Shown: positions 54,385 to 64,000 of the stretch, piece after piece
How positions within the stretch are numbered: position 1 is the first letter of the stretch
How the letters are laid out: every line of letters begins with the position of its first letter
Origin: Gammaproteobacteria bacterium Milos-ODIII6
GTDB lineage: Bacteria > Pseudomonadota > Gammaproteobacteria > Chromatiales > Chromatiaceae
DNA: 64,000 nucleotides
Direction: 5' to 3'
Assembly: GCA_029228645.1 (NCBI GenBank)
Contig: JAPTHR010000002.1
Span: 310,001 to 374,000, forward strand
Translations under genes and position numbers: made by a program
The notes under the pieces: model-generated
Seen by the model: only the letters and a program-made list of their open reading frames with translations
Database searches by the model: none
Told to the model about the DNA's origin: nothing

Positions 54385-55260
54385 GTGCAAGCCGATATCC
54401 TGACCAAGATCATCCTGCCGCTGTCGCTTTTCCTGATCATGTACGGCATCGGCATTTCGCTGAAGCCAGTCGATTTCAGAAATGTACTGCGCCATCCCAA
54501 GGCGCTGGGCGTTGGCCTTGGCGGACAGCTGGTGGTTCTGCCATTGGTCGCTTTTGGCATTGCGACCGCAATGCAATTGCCGCCGGAGATTGCGGTCGGC
54601 CTGATCATCATCGCCCTTGCCCCCGGAGGCGCCACCTCGAACATGTTCACCGACCTGTTCAGGGGTGACGTTTCGCTCTCGATCAGCCTGACCGCCGTTA
54701 CCAGCCTGGTAACGCCCTTCACCATCCCGGTGATCACCGCGTTCGCGATGGATTACTTCATGGGCAGCAACGCGACCTTCTCTCTGCCTGTCGGCAAGAC
54801 CATCGCGCAGCTGCTCCTGATTACGCTGATTCCGGTTGCGCTCGGCATGTTCACGCTGGCCAGGTGGCCCGCAGCCGCCACCCGAATCGAGAAATTACTG
54901 AAGGTCTTCTCGATCTTTTTCCTGGCGCTGATCATCGCGCTGATCGTGCTCAAAAATAAGGACGAGATGGCCGGATTTTTCGCCCGGGTCGGCCTGGCTA
55001 CCCTGATCCTGAATGTCGTTGTGCTCTGGCTGGGGTATCAACTGGCCCGCTTGACAAAACTCAGCCAGGCGCAATCGATCACGCTTGGCTTCGAGGTGGG
55101 GATCCAGAACGGCACCCTTGCGCTCGTGGTCGCAGGCACCCTGATCGGCAACGCCAGCATGATGATTCCGGCGGTCACCTATTCGCTGATCATGTTCGCC
55201 AGTGGCGCCGGCTTCGGCTGGCTGATGAGCAGAAAGCGGGCGGCCGCGGCACACTCATAG
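54385..55260 (+). CDS. Bile acid:sodium symporter (SBF) family protein
   Basis: A 291-residue membrane protein with nine to ten helices of the SBF/BASS type. The family marks include LAPGGATSNMFTDLFRGD near residue 90 and GFEVGIQNGTLALVVAGTL near residue 235. It probably couples sodium flow to organic anion uptake. The GTG at 54385 follows GAGAGAAG, and no upstream ATG is in frame nearby. Confidence 0.88.
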   Translation: MQADILTKIILPLSLFLIMYGIGISLKPVDFRNVLRHPKALGVGLGGQLVVLPLVAFGIATAMQLPPEIAVGLIIIALAPGGATSNMFTDLFRGDVSLSISLTAVTSLVTPFTIPVITAFAMDYFMGSNATFSLPVGKTIAQLLLITLIPVALGMFTLARWPAAATRIEKLLKVFSIFFLALIIALIVLKNKDEMAGFFARVGLATLILNVVVLWLGYQLARLTKLSQAQSITLGFEVGIQNGTLALVVAGTLIGNASMMIPAVTYSLIMFASGAGFGWLMSRKRAAAAHS

Positions 55261-55300
55261 GCCCAAGCTTTCGGCAGTCGGCAAGGCCTGCATACAGGCT

Positions 55301-55807
55301 TCAACGCCGTTGATAATGCGCCCGGTCGGGGATGACGTTCCGAATCCCGCCCCTGGGGTTTTCCACATCCCCCTGGTAGCGCGGCAAGACGATTACGTGC
55401 AGGTGATCGATGCTCCGCCCCGCCGCCCGGCCATCATTGTTGCCCACGGTATAGGCGTCGGGTTGCCTACCCAGAAAGGGAAGCGCCAGCACCATCTGGA
55501 TCTGGTCCATCGGCCGGTCACTGAGATCTTCCCTGGCCATCATGCGCGGATAGAGTTGCGCGAAGTCGGTGGTTTCGATCACCGCTTTGACGCCGGCCAG
55601 TGCATCGAAGTAATCGCCCTGCTCCTGGGCATTCAGGTCGAAAATGGATTCGACATGTCGCCTGGGAATAACCAGGGCGTGGCCGGGGTTCACCGGGTGG
55701 GTATCGAAGATGGCAACAAAGGATCTGTTCTCGAAAATGAAGGGATCAGCCTGGCCGCTGGATACCTTGCAGAAATAACAGGCCTGTTCAGAAGGGGTAC
55801 TGCTCAT
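55301..55807 (-). CDS. HIT-fold family protein with altered histidine triad
   Basis: A 168-residue nucleotide-hydrolase-fold protein with an N-terminal CYFC pair (ACYFCKVSSG), the AIFDTHPVNPGHALVIPRRH strand pair and a C-terminal NPRGGIRNVIPDR stretch typical of Ap4A-hydrolase-like HIT proteins. The triad region reads DHLHVIVLPRY: the first two histidines are present, while the third is isoleucine. The middle histidine, the usual nucleophile, is retained, so activity is possible. It is convergent with the SBF gene. Confidence 0.88.
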   Translation of the reverse strand: MSSTPSEQACYFCKVSSGQADPFIFENRSFVAIFDTHPVNPGHALVIPRRHVESIFDLNAQEQGDYFDALAGVKAVIETTDFAQLYPRMMAREDLSDRPMDQIQMVLALPFLGRQPDAYTVGNNDGRAAGRSIDHLHVIVLPRYQGDVENPRGGIRNVIPDRAHYQRR

Positions 55808-55969
55808 TGTCCTCGCTCTTTTCTCATCCAGGGATTGGGGTCGCCGCGAGAGCGGGGCGACCTGCGTATGACTGATTTTACCCGAGTCTCCATATCACTA
55901 CTTTCGAGCCTCTTTTTTGGGAAACGAAACCCCCGGGCTTAACCGGTGGGCTGTTCACGGGACGTCTGA

Positions 55970-56012
55970 AGAAGAAAAGCCGCCATCCCTGATCACCTGG
56001 AACGACGGCGGC
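55970..56012 (-). terminator. Rho-independent terminator of katG
   Basis: On the minus strand GCCGCCGTC pairs with GATGGCGGC (one mismatch region) around a loop of about 17 bases and is followed by TTTTCTTCTT. It lies 68 bases after the katG stop codon. Confidence 0.75.
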
Positions 56013-56079
56013 ATTTAGCTAATTGATGAGAGGAGCGTGCCCAGCGGGCAAGCAGGACGGCCGCCCGCTGGGATTCCTC

Positions 56080-58305
<2,226 letters not shown>

Positions 58306-58334
58306 TTAGCTGCCGGTAACCAATTTAGCCAATT

Positions 58335-58352
58335 GATTAATTGAAATTAATC
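58335..58352. promoter_or_regulatory. Palindrome upstream of katG, possible LysR/OxyR-type operator
   Basis: GATTAATT-GA-AATTAATC is a perfect 8-bp inverted repeat, flanked by ATAG on one side and CAATT on the other, in an AT-rich patch in front of katG. LysR-type regulators, including OxyR, bind such sites. The match to the OxyR four-box pattern is weak. Confidence 0.45.
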
Positions 58353-58469
58353 GATAGTTTTTACCGATCCCATTTCAATCCGGTTCCGATCCGCACCCGT
58401 CACGCGGCCGGGCAGAGGTTCACGGCGGTGGAAGCCTGTCGCCCGGTCCGGGAAACGCGCGGCCTGGGA

Positions 58470-58497
58470 ACCCCTCCGCCGCGGGCGATGGAGGGGT
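58470..58497 (-). terminator. Inverted repeat after the small conserved gene, possible terminator
   Basis: ACCCCTCC pairs with GGAGGGGT around a 12-base loop. It lies ~30 bases after the stop of the leftward gene at 58525. There is no U-tract, so it may instead slow transcription or protect mRNA. Confidence 0.4.
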
Positions 58498-58524
58498 GGT
58501 GGACCTGCCGCCTGTGTCCAGGCT

Positions 58525-58833
58525 CTACTCGAAGTGCGTCCTGGCGAGAAGCTCGTCTTTCTCCAGCGAAACGTCCGCCAGGGTGACCCCGTCCGATGCC
58601 ACCCCCACGACGACTCCCTTCCCCGCGACAGGAATCAGCTTGTCGATTTTGAATCGACCCGATGCACCCCGGATGAAGCATTCCTCGTCGAAAAACAGGC
58701 GGTCGCTGCCGTCGCCGATTTGATCCGACTCGATCGAGTCGTAGCCCACCAGCGCCGCAATCGCCTCGAGGTCACCCACCTCCGTCGCTTCGATGGTCTT
58801 GTCTTCGGGTGAAATCATAAAGGCCTTGGCCAT
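58525..58833 (-). CDS. Small conserved hypothetical protein
   Basis: A 102-residue acidic cytoplasmic protein. The opening AFMISPEDKTIEATEVGDLEA followed by a short beta-rich body resembles small proteins of the DUF3846 kind, but this is only a faint likeness. GGAGGG lies 5-6 bases before the ATG at 58833, which supports it as a real gene. No function is proposed. Confidence 0.65.
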   Translation of the reverse strand: MAKAFMISPEDKTIEATEVGDLEAIAALVGYDSIESDQIGDGSDRLFFDEECFIRGASGRFKIDKLIPVAGKGVVVGVASDGVTLADVSLEKDELLARTHFE

Positions 58834-59432
58834 ATATCCCTCCGGATCAATACTGGAAAAAAGGCGGACGCGACAGGCGCCACGCCGCGAATCGTCGGCT
58901 CGAGAGTCATCACAAGCTATCAGCGTTCACCCAGGCATCCCAGCCGAGCCATTCTTCTTCCCGAGGGACATCCGGATCACCGGCATGGCTTTCAAACCCA
59001 GGGAATGACTGGCAAGGCGGCAGGATGCTTTCTCTTCGGAACGGGCACAGGAATCGTGTCAACATGGGGATAAGCTCGAATATCTGAACGACCTTACACG
59101 ACCATAGACCCCGGCGGGAAACGGGTGAAGTTGAAAGTTTCAAAGGTCGCGATAGGCGTCCGCTATCCCGGGAATACCTCCGCAAAGCCAGGGGATGAAT
59201 CGTCGCGCTGGCAGCATCGCCCGCCCGGACTATTCGTCACCACGATAGCTCGTGACAGGCCGCCAGGCGCCCCGTTTCAAAGAACATTCCAGCCACCCGG
59301 AGAACAGGATTGCCTCGTCCCAGGTGGCAGTCGAGAATACCCGAGAGGAAGAGCGGAAGACGCCGGGATTCACACCCTTGGGGTTCCAGCACCATCAGCC
59401 AGCTAAAAAAACCAACCGCGGAACATGTCCGG
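58834..59432. other. Gene-free stretch of about 600 bases
   Basis: No gene could be supported on either strand. Open frames here are rich in Arg, Pro and Cys and lack ribosome sites. It must hold promoters for the divergent small gene and the GNAT-nitrilase fusion gene. Confidence 0.5.
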
Positions 59433-61019
59433 ATGAACAAAGCCACAGCCAGCAAGAAAGGCAAGAAGAAGAGCCCCCAGAAGAAACCGAAGCGCTTCCA
59501 GGAACTGCTGCTACGCAATACCCGCATCGACGATTACGACGATATCGCATCGATGATGAATCGCATCTATCCGGATTGGGACGGCGCCTGGTCGCTGGAA
59601 CAGTTCGAATCCCAGATCCGTCGCTTCCCGGAGGGTCAGGTCTGCATCGAGGACAACGGCAAGGTCATCGCGGCGTCGAACGCTTTGATCGTCAGCATGG
59701 AACGTTTCGGCGACCGGCATACCTACGAGGAGGTTACCGGCGAAGGCTTCTTCACAACCCATGACCCGAAGGGTGACACCCTGTACGGTGCGGACATCTT
59801 CGTTGACCCGGACTACCGCGGTCTGCGTCTCGGGCGGCGCCTGTACGATGCCCGCAAGACCTTGTGCGAGAATCTCAACCTGCGCCGGATCGTCGCCGGC
59901 GGACGCATCCCGGGGTACGCAAAGCACGCCGAGGCGATGTCCGCGGCGCAATACATCGAGCTGGTCAAGCGCAAGGAACTGCGCGACCCGGTGTTGTCAT
60001 TCCAACTCAGCAACGACTTTCATGTCCTCAAACTGATACCGCAGTACGAGCGCATGGACGAGGCATCCCGCTCCTTCGCCACCCTGATCGAGTGGATCAA
60101 TATCCACTACCAGGGGAAGGCGCCGCTGCTTCGCACACGCAGCAGCCGGGTGCGCGTCGGTGCGGCGCAGTGGAAGATGCGCCAGGCGCCGACGCTCGAT
60201 GTACTCAAGCAGCAAATCAAGTACTTCGTCGATGTGTTCGCCAGCTACAACGCCGACTTCGTGCTGTTCCCGGAGTTCTTCACCTTTCCGCTGATGGTGC
60301 AGTTCAACCAGGACAACCCGGCCAAGGCGATTCGCGATGTCTCGGTATTCACGGAACAGATCCGAGACGAAATGCTGGCACTGGCAGTCAGCTACAACAT
60401 CAACATCATCGCCGGCTCGATGCCGGTCTACAGCGAGCAGCGCCTGCATAACGCCAGCTACCTGCTTCGTCGTGACGGCAGCTGGGACGCGCAGTACAAA
60501 TTGCATGTCACGCCGGACGAGACCGCCTATTGGGGAATGCAGGGCGGCGACAGACTGCAGGTGTTCGACACCGATGTCGGACGGATCGGCATTCTGATCT
60601 GCTATGACGTCGAGTTCCCCGAGCTACCACGCATTTTGGCCGAGCAAAATATGCAGCTGCTTTTCGTGCCCTACTGGACCGACACCAAGAACGGGTATGA
60701 GCGGGTGCGCCGCTGCGCCCAGGCGCGCGCGATCGAAAACGAGTGTTACGTGGTCATCACGGGCAGCGTTGGCAACCTGCCGAACGTCGAGAACATGGAC
60801 ATCCAATACTCGCAATCGGCCGTGTTCACCCCATCGGATTACGCCTTTCCGCACGATGCCATCGCCGCGGAGGCGACGCCGAATACCGAGATGGCGCTGA
60901 TCGCGGACCTCGACCTCGACAAACTCGACGACCTGCGGCGCAGTGGATCGGTTCGGAACCTCCAGGACCGCCGCCTCGACCTGTATCAGTTGAACTGGAA
61001 AAGCAACAACAAGGACTGA
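59433..61019 (+). CDS. Bifunctional GNAT acetyltransferase / nitrilase-family carbon-nitrogen hydrolase
   Basis: A 528-residue fusion known from other bacteria. After a Lys-rich tail (residues 1-22), a GNAT domain covers ~25-215 (acetyl-CoA loop in DPDYRGLRLGRRLYDA). A nitrilase-superfamily domain covers ~245-520 with catalytic Glu in LFPEFF, Lys in YKLHVTPDE and Cys in ILICYDVEFPE. Substrates are unknown. The ATG at 59433 was chosen as the first in front of the domain; an open extension to 59310 is not family-like. Confidence 0.88.
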   Translation: MNKATASKKGKKKSPQKKPKRFQELLLRNTRIDDYDDIASMMNRIYPDWDGAWSLEQFESQIRRFPEGQVCIEDNGKVIAASNALIVSMERFGDRHTYEEVTGEGFFTTHDPKGDTLYGADIFVDPDYRGLRLGRRLYDARKTLCENLNLRRIVAGGRIPGYAKHAEAMSAAQYIELVKRKELRDPVLSFQLSNDFHVLKLIPQYERMDEASRSFATLIEWINIHYQGKAPLLRTRSSRVRVGAAQWKMRQAPTLDVLKQQIKYFVDVFASYNADFVLFPEFFTFPLMVQFNQDNPAKAIRDVSVFTEQIRDEMLALAVSYNINIIAGSMPVYSEQRLHNASYLLRRDGSWDAQYKLHVTPDETAYWGMQGGDRLQVFDTDVGRIGILICYDVEFPELPRILAEQNMQLLFVPYWTDTKNGYERVRRCAQARAIENECYVVITGSVGNLPNVENMDIQYSQSAVFTPSDYAFPHDAIAAEATPNTEMALIADLDLDKLDDLRRSGSVRNLQDRRLDLYQLNWKSNNKD

Positions 61020-61033
61020 AAGCTGGCGGAACC

Positions 61034-62056
61034 TTACCGCAGCCGCCAGGCCAGCTCCTCGTTTGCCTTCAGCGGGGTGACACCGCCGGCATGATCCGGC
61101 GGCACCGTATGGCTTTCCTTCACCAGGGTGAGGGTTTCAGCATTGCGCGGCAGACGGTAGAAATCCGGACCGAAATGACTGGCGAAATCCTCCAGCTTGT
61201 CCAGGGCGCCTGCCGCCTCGAAGACCTCGGCGTACAACTCGATCGCGGCATGCGCCGTGTAGATCCCGGCGCAACCGCAAGACGTCTCCTTGGCATGCGT
61301 GGCATGCGGGGCGCTGTCAGTGCCCAGGAAGAACTTGGGATTGCCGCTGATGGCCGCACCAAGCAGGGCCTCGCGATGCGTCTCCCGCTTGAGCACCGGC
61401 AGGCAGTAGTAATGGGGCCGGATACCACCCTGGAACATGGCGTTGCGGTTGTACAGCAGGTGGTGCGCGGTGATGGTGGCCGCGACGTTGGCTGGCGCAG
61501 CCGCCACGAACTCAGCGGCCTGGCGGGTGGTGATGTGCTCCAGCACCACCCTCAGCTCCGGCTGCCGCTGCAGCAGCGGCGTCAGGATGCGCTCTATGAA
61601 AACCGCCTCGCGATCAAAAACGTCGACTTCCGGGTCGGTTACCTCGCCGTGCAGCAAGAGCGGCATGCCCGCTTCCTGCATGGCCTCCAGCGCATCCGCC
61701 ACCCGACCGATGTCGGTCACACCGGAATCCGAATTGGTGGTCGCTCCGGCGGGGTAGTACTTCACCGCGTGCACGAAGCCGCTGTCTTTCGCCTTTAAAA
61801 TCTCTGCCGGCGATGTGTTGTCCGTCAGGTACAGGGTCATCAGCGGTTCAAAGTCCATCCCGGCGGGCAAGGCCGCCAGGACACGTTCCCGATAAGCGGC
61901 GGCTTCCGCGACGGTCCGAACCGGTGGCTTGAGGTTGGGCATCACGATGGCTCGCGCAAAGCGCCGCGCCGTGTCCGGCAATACTGCGGCGAGCATGTCG
62001 TCATCGCGCAGGTGGACGTGCCAGTCGTCTGGCCGGGTGATAGTCAACGTGTGCAT
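61034..62056 (-). CDS. pyrC: Dihydroorotase (class II)
   Basis: A 340-residue zinc enzyme of pyrimidine synthesis that closes carbamoyl-aspartate to dihydroorotate. The metal-binding residues are [10 protein letters not shown] (HxH), the carboxylated Lys in HAVKYYPAG, the His in LLLHGEV and in LEHITT, and the catalytic Asp in FLGTDSAPH. The ATG at 62056 begins the conserved part; the longer open frame to 62329 lacks family sequence. Convergent with the GNAT-nitrilase gene. Confidence 0.94.
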   Translation of the reverse strand: MHTLTITRPDDWHVHLRDDDMLAAVLPDTARRFARAIVMPNLKPPVRTVAEAAAYRERVLAALPAGMDFEPLMTLYLTDNTSPAEILKAKDSGFVHAVKYYPAGATTNSDSGVTDIGRVADALEAMQEAGMPLLLHGEVTDPEVDVFDREAVFIERILTPLLQRQPELRVVLEHITTRQAAEFVAAAPANVAATITAHHLLYNRNAMFQGGIRPHYYCLPVLKRETHREALLGAAISGNPKFFLGTDSAPHATHAKETSCGCAGIYTAHAAIELYAEVFEAAGALDKLEDFASHFGPDFYRLPRNAETLTLVKESHTVPPDHAGGVTPLKANEELAWRLR

Positions 62057-62381
62057 ATCTCGGTCTCTTGCTCCAGCTTGAACTCGGTGAGCATCGGAAG
62101 CACAGACAGCATGCCCCCACACCGCAGAATACCTCAATCCGGCGATCGAACGACGCCAGCCATAACGACTGACATCTTGGTTCGCGGGAGCTGAGGCGCA
62201 GCGCGCATCGCCAGGCGCATGCTGAGAGAAGCCACTCTCTGTTGCCTGATAAACAGGACTAGCCCGGCCGTTTATCCTTATCTTCCCTGTTTTCTTTATG
62301 CTTGATGCTGTTCGGCAGACTCCTACCATCAGCAGTCACAGGAAACAATCTCGGTCGCATTGGCAGAGGGGATGAAATGGC
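62057..62381. other. Intergenic region between pyrC and the TAXI fusion gene
   Basis: About 325 bases between divergent starts. No gene or clear operator was seen; the right end (62260-62320) is AT-rich and may hold the rightward promoter. Confidence 0.5.
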
Positions 62382-64000
62382 ATGAAGAGCGTACTCGGAT
62401 TGATTGGGTCCTTGCTGCTGGCAACGGCCTCCGCGACGCTGGCGAGCGAGGCAACACGGATCAGCTGGGCAACCGCAACCAAGGGTGGCGGCTTCCAGCT
62501 GTTTGGCGAACACCTCGCCGAGGTGATCAATGCCGCGGACCGCCGCATCCGGGTCGAAACGCGCGTCAGCGGAGGCAGCCAGGAGAACATCAGGCTCCTG
62601 CAAGCCGGCGAGGTGGACGTCGGCCAGGTGGAAGGCAACGCCGCGCGGATTGCACTGGCGGGCATCCAGCAACCGGCCCCGAATCTCAAGGTACTCTCAG
62701 TGATGTACCCGAACCCCGGGATGTTCGTTGTGCGCGCTGATTCCAGCTACCAACGCATTGAAGACCTCAAGGGACAGCCAGTCGCCTTGGGCACCGAGGC
62801 ATCCGGACTACGGATACTCGCAAACGACGTCCTCGGTGGCCTGGGCCTGTCGCCGGACGAGGATTTCCAGCCGATCATTCTGGTCAATGCCGCGCAAGGT
62901 CCGAAGCTGGTCGACGAGCGCAAAGCCGAAGCACTGTGGGGGGCCGGCATCGGCTGGCCGGGTTTCGAAGCCGTGGCGGACGGATCGGCCGGCGCCCGCT
63001 TCATTGCACCGTTGCCGGAGCAGATACAGCAGATCATCGAGGCGAAACCGTATTTACAGGAAATGACGGTTCCCGCCGGCACCTACAAGGGCCAGGACGC
63101 AGATATTCATTCGCTTGGGCTGTGGTCTCTGATTCTGGCCAGGCCCGAGCTCGGCGATGAAACGGCCTATCGGCTCGCGCGTGCGATTCATCTCGGGCAC
63201 AAAGAGCTGCTCAGGCGCCTGCCGCAAGGCCGCTATACACAGGTGGCCAATACCGTGAAATACGTGCCGGCGACACAGCTACACCCCGGCGCCGCCAGGT
63301 ACTACCAGGAAATCGGCTTGCTGCCCGCCGTCGATAAACTCGTGAAGGTCACCCCGGTTGGCAGCCATGACGGCGATTTCTGCCGCTATGACCGCGCCCT
63401 GGTCTTCGAGGATCCCGATGGCACGCGCCTATTGTACGACGCCGGGCGAACCGTCGCAGGCCCGGACGACCCCCGGCTCGGCTCTATCGACGTGGTGCTG
63501 GTGAGCCATATGCATGGCGATCACGTCGGTGACCGCCATATTCCGGAGGTGAACGCTGGCGAGTGTGGCGCACCGGAATTCTCGGTTGGGGCGCTGCCCA
63601 ATACCAACAGCGTCAATATCGCCCTGGCCAAAGGCGCCACGATCCTCACCGGCAGCGAAATGCCGAAGTTTTTTGCCGCCAAGCTGGAGGCACTGGGCGG
63701 AAGCCCTTCGCAGTCGCAATTAGTGCGGTTTGGCGCCTCGAGAAAAATCAATGGCGTGACGCTGACGACCGTGCCCGCGGCACATTCCAACGGAATCGCC
63801 GGGGCCATGATTGGCAGCAAACTGGGCGCCCTGCTGGATGCCGCGGGGCTGACCGCCTACGCCGGGCCGCCAACCGGCTACGTCGTGATTTTCTCGAATG
63901 GACTGAAGGTCTATCTTTCCGGAGACACGGGGATCACTGCAGAACAGGGAACCGCCGTCCGGGATCACTATGGCGTGCATCTGGCGGTCATGAACATCGG
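62382..64000 (+). CDS. TAXI-type solute-binding protein fused to a metallo-beta-lactamase-fold hydrolase (partial, runs off window)
   Basis: An uninterrupted frame of at least 539 codons. Residues 1-21 form a signal peptide (KSVLGLIGSLLLATASATLA). Residues ~25-315 match TAXI-family periplasmic binding proteins (ATATKGGGFQLFGEHLAEV, SGGSQENIRLLQAGEVDVG, GQPVALGTEASG, VPATQLHPGAARYYQEIG). From ~325 a metallo-beta-lactamase-fold domain begins (VTPVGSHDGDFCRYDRALVF) with the metal motif SHMHGDHVGD, a later His in PAAHSNG and YLSGDTGIT. Related hydrolases are usually separate proteins with their own signal peptides; none is present at the join. GAGGGG lies ~10 bases before the ATG at 62382. The hydrolase end is outside the window. 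Confidence 0.85.
   Translation, partial: MKSVLGLIGSLLLATASATLASEATRISWATATKGGGFQLFGEHLAEVINAADRRIRVETRVSGGSQENIRLLQAGEVDVGQVEGNAARIALAGIQQPAPNLKVLSVMYPNPGMFVVRADSSYQRIEDLKGQPVALGTEASGLRILANDVLGGLGLSPDEDFQPIILVNAAQGPKLVDERKAEALWGAGIGWPGFEAVADGSAGARFIAPLPEQIQQIIEAKPYLQEMTVPAGTYKGQDADIHSLGLWSLILARPELGDETAYRLARAIHLGHKELLRRLPQGRYTQVANTVKYVPATQLHPGAARYYQEIGLLPAVDKLVKVTPVGSHDGDFCRYDRALVFEDPDGTRLLYDAGRTVAGPDDPRLGSIDVVLVSHMHGDHVGDRHIPEVNAGECGAPEFSVGALPNTNSVNIALAKGATILTGSEMPKFFAAKLEALGGSPSQSQLVRFGASRKINGVTLTTVPAAHSNGIAGAMIGSKLGALLDAAGLTAYAGPPTGYVVIFSNGLKVYLSGDTGITAEQGTAVRDHYGVHLAVMNI

Overview
The window is GC-rich DNA packed with genes on both strands. It most likely comes from a chromosome of a free-living, probably halotolerant gammaproteobacterium. 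The clues are a complete N-acetylglutaminylglutamine amide osmolyte operon, a Cpx-type envelope stress locus with exact CpxR boxes, a Fur-type site in front of an Fbp iron importer, and a REP-like 'GTAGGAGCG' repeat family. The genus cannot be resolved from the sequence alone. No rRNA, tRNA, CRISPR array or intact transposase was recognised.

Layout. 1-1219: end of a phosphonate/selenate-type ABC importer. 1500-6286: a sulfatase-fold membrane protein, a class II photolyase fused to an FAD/NAD(P) oxidoreductase, and a small secreted protein. 6316-12608: two divergent c-di-GMP loci, one split inside a PAS region, the other a large intact CHASE-PAS-GGDEF-EAL protein. 12630-16953: a REP-like tandem array, then an RND exporter and its periplasmic partner. 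17210-19514: PsiE and a B12-dependent ribonucleotide reductase. 20008-21801: a less GC-rich pair of membrane protein genes separated by one in-frame UGA. 21845-25153: YbjQ, an EamA exporter, a FemAB-like acetyltransferase and an unknown helical protein. 25331-29235: fbpABC iron uptake. 29271-31274: a double aspartyl-protease-fold protein and a small secreted His/Asp-rich protein.

31316-34028 is a decayed defence patch: a broken hsdM fragment, an AbiEi/AbiEii toxin-antitoxin pair with a nested palindromic operator, and an XRE-type remnant. 34093-37093 holds a histidine kinase and a divergent NtrC-type regulator, with a 169-bp palindromic MITE-like element between them. 37316-41980 is the NAGGN osmoprotectant operon. 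42081-43853 is an SLC13-type transporter. 44115-47553 is the Cpx-like regulon core. 47805-55807 carries a membrane protein of unknown function, an OFA-type transporter, a globin, a DUF1631-like or unknown coiled-coil protein, phosphate acetyltransferase, a bile-acid-symporter-family protein and a HIT protein. 56080-58833 has KatG and a small conserved protein. 59433-62056 has a GNAT-nitrilase fusion and dihydroorotase. The window ends inside an open frame (62382 onward) that joins a TAXI-type periplasmic binding protein to a metallo-beta-lactamase-fold hydrolase.

The best candidates for something undescribed are the TAXI-metallo-beta-lactamase fusion, the photolyase-oxidoreductase fusion and the two-gene membrane methyltransferase unit with its in-frame UGA. 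The best regulatory observations are the paired exact CpxR boxes and the concentric AbiE operator.
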